Below, piece by piece: positions 55,397 to 64,000 of a DNA stretch of 64,000 nucleotides. The stretch lies in the NCBI GenBank assembly GCA_013368445.1, contig JAACJO010000015.1, positions 496,001 through 560,000 of the forward strand. The letters are read 5' to 3'. The translations under genes and the position numbers were made by a program. Position 1 is the stretch's first letter, and the number at the start of each line of letters is the position of its first letter. The DNA is from Leucocoprinus leucothites (Eukaryota > Basidiomycota > Agaricomycetes > Agaricales > Agaricaceae). The notes under the pieces are model-generated. The model saw only the letters and a list, made by a program, of their open reading frames with translations, did not search any database and was not told where the DNA came from.

Positions 55397-58300
55397 ATGC
55401 CAATGACGACAGAAGGCATCGATGCGAGACATACTCTTCTAGTTGCTAATCGGGGAGAAATCGCTGTGAGGATTATACGCACCGCGAAGAAGATAGGCTT
55501 GCGCACAGTTAGCGTGTATACGCCAGCTGATGCAAACTCCCCGCAAGTTACCATGGCAGATGTTTCTGTGGTCTTGCCACTTTCGTCTAGCGATTCGACG
55601 AACTCGTCTTCCGTCACAGAGAGTGCTGCATATCTCTGCCCAGGATCTTTTATCCAAATCTGCAAAGAACATGACGTCACACTCTTACATCCGGGTTATG
55701 GCTTCCTCTCGGAAAACGCAGAGTTCGCAGAAATGGTCATCGCCGCTGGTGTTACTTGGTTAGGTCCCAGCCCAAGTATCATACGGGCTATGGGGTTAAA
55801 ACACGAAGCCAGAAAAATCGTTCAAGATGTTGCCAATTCGAGCTCTGAACTTGGAACGGATCTGCAAGTAGTGCCTGGCTCAGAAGGACTAGTCAAGAAT
55901 GCAGAAGAAGCGGAAGAGGTGGTGAGAAAACTTGGTTTACCTGTGTTATTCAAGCCAAGCGCGGGGGCGGAGGGCTTGGTATGGTTGTCTGCGAGCAGTT
56001 GGGGGACGTCAAGACTGCTTTTGAGAATGCAGCTAGGAGGGCTGGGGTTCGTATTTCGACTCAACATTGTCGCATTTACAGGGCTAAGTCGATGCAACAG
56101 AGCCTGTTCGGCGATGCTGGGATTTTCGTTGAAAGGTATTTTCCCAAGGCAAGGCACATTGAGATTCAGGTATCGTCCTCAGCTGTTGAGGCATGTAGCA
56201 TTCGAAATAATTATTGAGAAAGGTGTTTGGCGACGGCAAGGGTAATGTGGTGCATTTTGGAGAAAGGGAATGTAGCATCCAACGACGGCACCAGAAAATA
56301 ATTGAGGAATCTCCTAGCCCTTTCCTTGAAAGTCGTCCAGGTGGGAAATAAATACATTCTTACCTTCTCCCGTCACTGACATCATTGAAATAGAGCTTCG
56401 AGTAAAAATGTGTGCTGCTACTGTTGCACTTTGTCGTTCAATTCAGTATGAGTCCGCAGGTACATTCACTGTGTTGCTCAACTTGCGGTTGTCTAACTCG
56501 GAGATAACGGTTCAATAGGAACAGTAGAGTTCCTCGTTGATGACCTAACCGGCAATTTCTACTTTCTGGAAATGAACACGCGCATTCAAGTCGAACACCC
56601 AGTAACCGAAACGATCTACTCCGGGCTTGACCTCGTTGCGATGATGATTCAGCATGGCATGGCCAAAAGGGACGAGAAACAATCGTCCATCGATTTCAGC
56701 CAAAGTACGTACGACCAACAGAGACAAGCCGCAGAAATCTCCGGTCGAGGGCACGCGATCGAGGGGCGTGTGTACGCCGAGAACCCTGCAGAGGAATTTA
56801 TCCCTTGTCCTGGTCTGTTACAAAACGTGAGGCTAGAGGAAAATCTTGAATGGCTGAGGGTTGATACTTGGGTGAGCTGACTTGACTGTGATAATCACTG
56901 TTGATGAAATAACGCGGAGTCAGGTATCAACCGGAATGCAAATCACGCCTCACTTTGATCCTTTGCTTGCGAAGATCATCGTATATGGAAGGACACGGGA
57001 GGAAGCAATATCACGCTTTACCAAGTCTCTTGAGAATTGTCAAGTGCACGGCCCTCCCAATAACATGGAATATCTACAAGCAATAATGCTGAGTTCTGAA
57101 TATCGTGCTGGTCAAACAACAACTTTCCTGGACAAATTTCATTATGCCCCCTGGTACGCGACAATTGCAAATACCGATTGAACTCAACTGATAGATTACT
57201 GCAGCGCCGTGAAAGTAGTATCGGCAGGGTTGGATATGTCTATACAAGATCTTCCCGGGCGCACACTTGGAAAAGGAATACCCCAAAGCGGCCCAATGGA
57301 CCCCATCGCATTCTCCATTGGAAACATCCTTGTCGGGAATGAGAGGAATACGGAAGGAATAGAGATAATCGTCATTCCAGGAATGCCCGCGTGTTTTCGC
57401 TTTATGTCAGCTACTGAGGTGGCGATTACTGGTCGGAACGTCACCGTGTTGGTGGATGATGTGGAAGTTGGAATGTGGTCTCGAGTGTCTGTCCGCGATG
57501 GTGGGACTCTGCGAATAACGGCAAAACCGGGGGACAACAGAGGTTTAAGAACTTATCTGTTAATTAAGGGAGGGTTTCCAAACGTTCCTCTCTATCTGGG
57601 ATCCAAGTCAACTTCTCTGAGTATTGGTGGATATCAGGTATACTCCATATACTGTGTAATCTATCCTATGTCCTTACATCAAGGATCAAGGGACGACCCC
57701 TCATGGCAGGTGATTTCCTCACATTGAGGGAGAACCACTTCGGCTCCTCGAGCGAGTCATCGGGCTGTCTGTACACTCTTCCTCCGGAAATTCTGCCTCA
57801 ATACCACAGAGAGTGGGTCGTACATGTCCTCCCAGGACCTCACGACGATGAAGAGTTCGTCACAGAGGAAGGAGTCGCGAAATTTTACTCTACACGGTGG
57901 CAAGTCAGCCCGTCCAGCAATCGAATGGGGATCCGCCTTGAAGGTACTGAAAGGATCCAGTGGGCCCGCGATGATGGTGGGCAGGGAGGAGCACATCCAA
58001 GCAACATCCTTGATAATGGATATGTTATTGGATCTGTGAACGTCAATGGAGATACACCAGTCCTCCTAACTAACGAAGGCCCCGATATGGGAGGGTATGT
58101 TTGTTTATGCACTGTCGCAACAGGAGAATTGTGAGTCTCGCTTATTCATTGCTTACTTACCCAGGAGCTGAACCATCTTGAAGGTGGAAGCTAGGGCAGT
58201 TGAGCCCAGGTTGTACCGTGCAATTTCGTCGCATTTCTCACGATGCGGCCCTTGGGATTAGGGAACAGAATGATCGATATTTGGCAACCATCGAATCGTT

Positions 58301-60205
58301 GGTCTCCAGTCAAGGAACTAACTGCCAAGAGTCGTTGTTTGCCAATATATTGGCAGGTGAGGACCACTCTCCTCGACTGGCTGAGATCTCGGCAGATGGG
58401 AGAGAACCGTTGGTTTTACGGCAGGTATATTAATGATTCAGGTCGGTGAAGCTTGGTTTATGCTCTGACATAATCACCTTCTGGTAGGCTGGGGATATGG
58501 GTATTCTAGCTGAGTTTGGCCGCATGGAGCTTGACTTCTTTACACGGGCCAGAGTCCAAGCCTTCCTAGAAGAGCTCAAGGCAAGAAATGTCGTAGGGCT
58601 GAAGCGGCTCAGCCCATGCGTACGCTCCCTAATGGTAACGTCTACATGTATTTTCCGTGATAGTATAGCTACTTATAAATCATATAAAAGATCCATTATG
58701 AGCCGCGTCTTATCTCACAATCCAAGTTACTCCAAGAATTACTTGTTGTAAATGAAGATATTCCCAGTGATCTATCTAACATGTCCTTCCACGGGCGAAG
58801 GATCACCTTTCCAATAGTTCTAGACGACCCATGGAGTCAAGACGCAACTCAAAGATACATGCGCTCTATCAGAGAAACCGCGGTCTATCTTCCCAGTAAT
58901 GTGGACTATCTATCGAGGAATAATGGAATCCCTAGTACTAGTGAAATGCTCAAGAGGCTCGTGTCGTCTGACTGGGTGAGGTGGATACATTCTGATATTC
59001 TCTCTCACCTCTGACCCACGATCCAGATCGTATTTGGAGTAGGATTCTACTTAGGTTGCCCATTTCTTGTACCGGTGCGTCCGACATAGCAATAATTACG
59101 ATTGCTTCCTGATTGGGATTGTGCTAGCTGGACCCTCGGAGTAGATTAGTCGGTCAGAAACTGAACCCCTCGCGAACTTTCACTCCTCGTGTGAGTGTAT
59201 CGAGCAATGAATTATACTGAACGATCTCCAGACGGACTGTGTTTGTTCCAGGGTGCTGTCGGAATAGCTGGCACGGTAGCGGCAATCTACCCAATTGAAT
59301 CACCTGGAGGGTATCAGCTCTTTGGTCGTTCACTTCCAGCATGGCAAACTTGGGGCAAGGGCAAGGATTTCTCGCCCGACACACCCTGGCTCCTAGAACC
59401 TTTTGATCAGGTCGGTATTTCTTAGAGTATAATGCACTGGGCATAGAAACCCTGACCCCCTTGCGAAGGTGCGATTTGAACCTGTAGATATCCAGACGTA
59501 TGAAAAGGTTGGCTCGGAAAAACTGTCTATGTATGCACGTTCGAGCTGACCGGACCCGTAGCTCGAGAGAACATTCGACCAAGGTCGTTATGGTTTCAAG
59601 GTGAGTTTGGGACACTTATTTCAGAGCAGGGAAAATACTGAATGGAGTGTTCCCAGGTAGAGCCGGAAATACTATCTATGCAGCAGTACACAGCTTCGGT
59701 TTCTGCGATTCAGGATGAAATTGCTACTTTTCTTGAGCACCAACGTACAGCAGCGGTAGAGCAGGCTGCAAGGTAAACCCATGTGCCATCCAATTAAGAG
59801 GGTTGTAATTGACTGCAGTTGGTAGAGAACGTAGGATGCTGTTGGAGTGGGAGCAGCATAGTTTGTCACGAAGAAACGAGCTGCAAGATTACAGCGCCAG
59901 AGGTGAGTAGCTACCACACAGAAATATGCATGCGTGTACTCACACGGCCCTGGTTATTATCAGCGGGTGATCCAAATTTAACAACTATCAATGCCACTCT
60001 CTTCGCCTCAGTAGGAAAGATTTGCTGCATGGTGGGGCAAACCATTGTATCAACTCAAGAGCCGCTGCTTGTCCTTTCAGCAATGAAGTCAGAGGTAGAG
60101 GTAAAGCCTCATCCTGAGCATGTTGGGAAAATAGTTAAGGCATTTGGCCGTGGAATCCAAATTGGAGCCCTGGTAAAGCCTGGAGATTCCTTGATTGTTT
60201 TATGA
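55397..60205 (+). CDS. Biotin-dependent carboxylase with KipA/KipI domains (urea carboxylase-like)
   Basis: Domain order: biotin carboxylase (55397 to about 57170; [50 protein letters not shown]), KipA/AHS2 (from about 57200; [35 protein letters not shown]), KipI/AHS1 (about 58490-59640; [46 protein letters not shown]) and a biotin carrier domain (SAMKSEVEV, with the biotin Lys in AMK; end 60205). This is the layout of urea carboxylase, or of the carboxylase half of urea amidolyase; the allophanate hydrolase domain is absent. Its neighbour is LamB/YcsF, so a 5-oxoproline or lactam substrate is also plausible. One break: the glycine loop (KPSAG...GLGMVV) is out of frame by one base in the G-run at 55963-55967. 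The rest is spliced by many 35-70-nt introns and reads intact. Confidence 0.75.
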
Positions 60206-60949
60206 ATGTATCATGGTAATCAACTTCATTTCATGATGTCATCAAAGGATCGGTAAAACCATATATGTTGTTTAGTTCTATTTGGTCCTTAGCATACAAG
60301 GGAATATTGGAGTCACATAAATATCTCCTCATCACTCAAGTTGTACTCCTATCCAATCTCTCGAGCGGCCGAATTAGCTCCTATTCGACGAACGGTGTAA
60401 CGTACCCATAACTCCATTCAATGCCCACGCTGTCTCATGGTCCTAAATTTATTCAACGATTGCTACCTTCGAAGAATTGCCTCTTTTTCCCAGGCACAGG
60501 GTGGGGTGCGATGACTACATAGAACTTTGGGACCTTGGGTGTTTCTGGGGAGAGCGTCCATTTTCTCCTCACAGACTCTGACTACATGCTCTCGTGCTCA
60601 AGTCAAGTGCTGAACATTATAACTCTCCGCGTCCTGGTAACACCAGAAGATGAGCACCTCTCTCGTCGTACCCGAACATAGAACAGCCATGCGATGGAAA
60701 CTCAGCTAACAGCGAGGTAGTCACCGGAACTATTTTTAGTACAACACTTCTGAGTCCATCATTAAACGTTGAACCTACAGCTCCACCTTCACGATGAGAC
60801 GGGAAACAGAAATCTGTCTTCTCATGCTACCTCTCCTTGGGTGCAATGGTACATTAATATTCGTCGAAATGCACTCACATTTGAGAAATGAGAAAGATGA
60901 TTGGTAGCTTTTAAGCCTCTTTCTACCGCGGTAATAGCTCTTTTGCGGC
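60206..60949. other. Intergenic stretch, no gene seen
   Basis: Only short random frames occur between the carboxylase stop and the laccase promoter. No repeats or RNA genes were seen. It probably contains laccase regulatory sites, which I cannot assign by eye. Confidence 0.4.
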
Positions 60950-60956
60950 TATAAAA
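60950..60956 (+). promoter_or_regulatory. TATA box of the laccase gene
   Basis: TATAAAA lies 56 bases before the laccase ATG at 61006. This gives a short 5' UTR, which is common for fungal laccase genes. Confidence 0.65.
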
Positions 60957-61005
60957 TCTCCTTGGAATCGAGCAGTGAAAAAAAAAAGGCAGGGGAACAA
61001 TAACC

Positions 61006-63188
61006 ATGGTTCGACTCTCCCTTAGCACACTCCTTGGGCTTCTTCCTGCCGCGTTTGCGGCCACTCGTCAGTTCGACCTCACGGTCCACAACATGCGCAT
61101 TGCACCTGATGGCTTCGAACGAGAGTGAGAATCTCCTGGCCTCGCTCAAGCAAATTACCTGACATTTTTACAGTGCTATCGTGGTTAACGGACAATTCCC
61201 TGCGCCTCTTCTTACTGTTAACAAGGGCGATCGCTTCCTCATACCTCTCCACAACCAGTTGACCAGCCCAACAATGAGGCGTAGCACCTCCATCGTAATA
61301 AGCCACACCCTCTGCCTGGACACAGAACTGACTAGATTACTGTACCTAGCATTGGCACGGGTTTTTCCAACCCCGCACTTCTGATATGGACGGACCTGCT
61401 TTCGTAAACCAATGTCCTATTCCTCCCAATACCACGTTCATCTACGATTTCGAGACACACAATCAGAGTGGAAAGTAAGTGACCGAAGTATTCAAGCTGT
61501 TTCTGTTGTTAACATATTCTCGCTTAGCTTTTGGTATCACTCCCACTTATCTACTCAGTACTGTGACGGTCTTCGTGGGCCGATCGTAGTCTACAGTGAG
61601 CTCTTTTTTGTCTGTTCAAGAGTCGCATTGACAAGATATTAGACCCCGACGACCCCTTGAAGGACCTTTATGATGTCGATGACGAGGGCACTGTCATCAC
61701 TTTGGGCGAATGGTACCATGATTTTGCTCCTGATATCAACGATAGGTTCTTCACGGGCGGCGCCATTCCGTAGGTTATATCTCAGGTTGTTCGGTGCTGT
61801 GCTTCTTACTGAGTGATGATATGTTAGGGTTCAGGACAGTGGCGTGATTAACGGTGTGGGCAGATTCAATGGAGGCCCAGAAGGTATGTAGATCCCTGAT
61901 GGCAAGTAACTATACTTAAATTGGGCTTAGTACCCTGGGCTGTTGTCAATGTCGAGCAAGGGAAGAGATACCGCCTCCGCGTCTTTGCCATCTCCTGCCG
62001 CCCGTTCTTCACATTCTCCATTGATAACCACAACATCACCTTCATTGAAGCTGACGGCATAGAACACGACCCCGTTGAGGTTCAGAATATTGATATTTAC
62101 GCAGCTCAGCGCTTCTCTGCTATTTTGAACGCAAGTCAGCCTGTTGACAATTATTGGATTCGTGCTCCTCCTACTGGTGGGGACCCAGCAGCCAACCCAA
62201 ACTGTAAGTGGAAGCAATATTTCTCAAGGCATTTGTTTCTGACCTGCCTTCTCAGATAATCCCAACCTTACGCTTGCCATCTTGCGTTACAAGGGTGCCC
62301 CGGAACAGGATCCCACTACCGTCAATGTACCAGGCCACAAATTGCTTGACGAAGAGATGCACGTAAGTTTGAACCACCTCAGTGTGGATATTGGGATCTC
62401 AACTAGCTCATAGCCCATTGCGGAAGAAAATCCGGGCAAGCTTGGCGACGGCCCCCCTGATGTTCCTCTGGTTCTCAACATTGCCCAGGTATGTACGGCA
62501 ATGCCTTTAGAGATACATCTGCTTACATCCCGAAAGCCCAATCCCCCCTTCTTTGACATTAACGGTGTTTCCTACATCTCACCCAGTGTTCCTGTCCTCT
62601 TGCAAATTCTGAGTGGTGCGAAGCAACCTCAGGATCTCCTTCCTTCCGAGCAAGTCTTCGTCGTGCCCAGGAATGCACTTATCCAGGTGACGATTCCTGG
62701 CACAGGATCTCATCCATTCCATTGTAAGGATAAACATTTTGCGACCGCTACTCTATGACTAACGAAATCTCATTCAGTGCATGGTCATGCATTCGATGTC
62801 GTTCTTCCATCTAACTCCGAGACCTTCAACTTTGTAAAGTAGGTAATTTCGCTCGTACAGCGGATATCATGCTGACGCTTCGAAGCCCTCTTCGTCGTGA
62901 TGTGTACCCAATCAATGGCGGCAACACCACCTTCCGCTTCTGTCAGTCTCTCTCCTATACAAGCAATGGATGCCCACAGATTTCTGACGGTTTTCTCTCA
63001 TAGTGACTGATAACCCTGGAGCATGGTTCTTGCACTGTCATATTGATTGGCATCTTGAGGCTGGTTTGGCGGTTGTTTTCGCCGAAGCGCCTGAAGACAA
63101 TGTCAGTGGCCCCGCTGCTCAGATCACTCCACAGGACTGGTTAGACTTGTGCCCCGAATACGACGCTTTGACACCTGAACTACAGTAA
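61006..63188 (+). CDS. Laccase (multicopper oxidase, AA1)
   Basis: Secreted four-copper phenol oxidase, about 520 residues in more than ten exons. A signal peptide ([18 protein letters not shown]) precedes cupredoxin domain 1 with the L1 motif HWHGFFQ (about 61.35 kb, after an intron ending ACCTAG) and the L2 motif [18 protein letters not shown]. The middle domain includes [13 protein letters not shown] and [18 protein letters not shown]. The L3 motif [13 protein letters not shown] is split by an intron, and the L4 motif is [18 protein letters not shown]. All ten copper-binding His and the type-1 Cys are present. The axial position after the Cys is Leu (HLEAGL). The protein ends in a [12 protein letters not shown] tail at 63188. 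Such enzymes oxidise phenols in lignin breakdown, pigment formation or fruiting; which applies here cannot be told. Confidence 0.9.
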
Positions 63189-63723
63189 TTGTAAGTTCAG
63201 GGTAGATATCTATTCGTGTAATGTACTCCATGTGGTTGAAATGTTGGTGAATCAGAGCGATATGTAGTTTGAGGTTACTTTCAGATATACCTGACTGCAC
63301 CCTGGTGATTGTTGTTGATGGTGTTTCACTTTCGAGCGATTTATGGCTGGATCTATTTGTTATTGGTGAATTGGATATATTTCATGCCGCACATGATATA
63401 CAATTCTAGATGAAGCACTAGTGCTGATGGTTGATTTCAATAATGCTGCGTCCTTTTTTAAATCCAGGGACTCGTGCGTATTTTTAGCAAATGCCCAAAC
63501 CTTTTGTGGATCTATCCGGGTGGTTGACAACATCATTGTTGCTAGGCACCTATGTGACGACTAGGAGGGGCTTCTATGCTTCCTTGGAGTGGGACGAGTA
63601 AACGTGTTGGGCGATCCTTCCACGAGGGAGCTGATTCTAGAATCAGGCTGATCCGCAGTCCTCTACAGCCGCTCCAACGTCCAAAGCGAAGAAAGCAATG
63701 AGGTGGAGCAACTCCAGCAGTTC
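63189..63723. other. Convergent intergenic region
   Basis: No gene is present. The last roughly 80 bases match the 3' flank of the MFS gene at 2460-2545 (CTCCAACGTCCAAAGCGA), so the duplication includes non-coding sequence. Confidence 0.5.
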
Positions 63724-64000
63724 TCATGCTTCCACTGGAACATCTCTTTCTGACCACTCTTTCCCTTCCTTTGGCAACCTCCTGGACAAGATTACACCCC
63801 CATAGGCGAGGACGGACATCAACCAATACACGGCATAACCACCCATCCAACCTCTTTTGATCGATACTCCTAGCATGAAGGTGGCGAAAGTCGACCCTGC
63901 AAGCTTGGCCCCGATGAACGATATTTCTACTAGTCCGTTGACGGCGCCCGAGGTATGCCTATTAGGCGCGGCGGCAATGATGTACATGTACATGCATGTA
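63724..64000 (-). CDS. MFS transporter, second copy (C-terminal end, cut by window)
   Basis: Only the last 92 codons lie in the window: YIIAAAPNRHTSGAVNGLVE, then FMLGVSIKRGWMGGYAVYWL and SRRLPKEGKEWSERDVPVEA. The sequence is nearly identical to the C-terminus of the transporter at 2546-4301, with a few substitutions and a different last three residues. The visible part is intact. The upstream part is beyond the window. Confidence 0.8.
   Translation of the reverse strand, partial: TCMYMYIIAAAPNRHTSGAVNGLVEISFIGAKLAGSTFATFMLGVSIKRGWMGGYAVYWLMSVLAYGGVILSRRLPKEGKEWSERDVPVEA

Overview
The window looks like chromosomal DNA of a mushroom-forming basidiomycete (Agaricomycetes). Genes are split by many short GT-AG introns (about 35-80 nt). 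The families are typical of that group: a DUF7918 protein, a laccase, a cytochrome P450, a NACHT ATPase with the usual short N-terminal segment, a fungal Cch1 calcium channel, an epsin, and many small secreted proteins. I saw no rRNA, tRNA, transposase or CRISPR array that I can support.

Layout. 1-2.5 kb: no intact gene, one unidentified remnant. 2.5-6.4 kb: an MFS transporter (-), then a broken KRE6/SKN1-type GH16 gene (+). 7.5-11 kb: a hypothetical gene and a secreted protein with dibasic cleavage sites. 11.8-16.1 kb: a duplicated block of about 2 kb carrying a SAM-dependent methyltransferase, with the second copy stopped by a nonsense codon. 16.4-28.6 kb: DUF7918, CCH1 and NACHT genes. 28.9-49 kb: seven loci of a small secreted cysteine-rich family plus one relative carrying a long repeat tail, interrupted by a P450, a zinc-binding protein and an epsin. 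49.7-63.2 kb: a ricin-B-type lectin, an EFM7-type methyltransferase, a six-hairpin glycosidase, a LamB/YcsF gene followed by a biotin-dependent carboxylase, and a laccase. The right edge holds the C-terminus of a second copy of the MFS transporter seen at 2.5 kb.

The most novel element is the cysteine-rich family. Its full pattern is C-X(5-7)-C-X3-C-X3-C-X(11-19)-C-X2-C-X3-C-X5-C. Most members share a three-exon layout with phase-1 introns: signal peptide and C1-C3, then C4-C7, then the tail. At 42-49 kb the family grew by tandem segmental duplication, one copy of which carried the epsin 3' flank with it. Members at several stages of decay can be read directly: two Cys-to-Tyr changes with a compensating internal duplication, and an 8-bp frameshifting deletion. 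One relative gained a Gly/Ser/Pro repeat domain of about 190 residues.

Two adjacent genes probably work together. LamB/YcsF (PxpA-like) and a biotin carboxylase/KipA/KipI/biotin-carrier fusion at 53.9-60.2 kb resemble a eukaryotic version of the bacterial 5-oxoprolinase PxpABC. Several reading-frame breaks (KRE6-like, CCH1, carboxylase) fall partly in homopolymers, so assembly errors must be excluded before calling them mutations. All splice sites were read by eye. Family assignments rest on remembered motifs, not on database searches.
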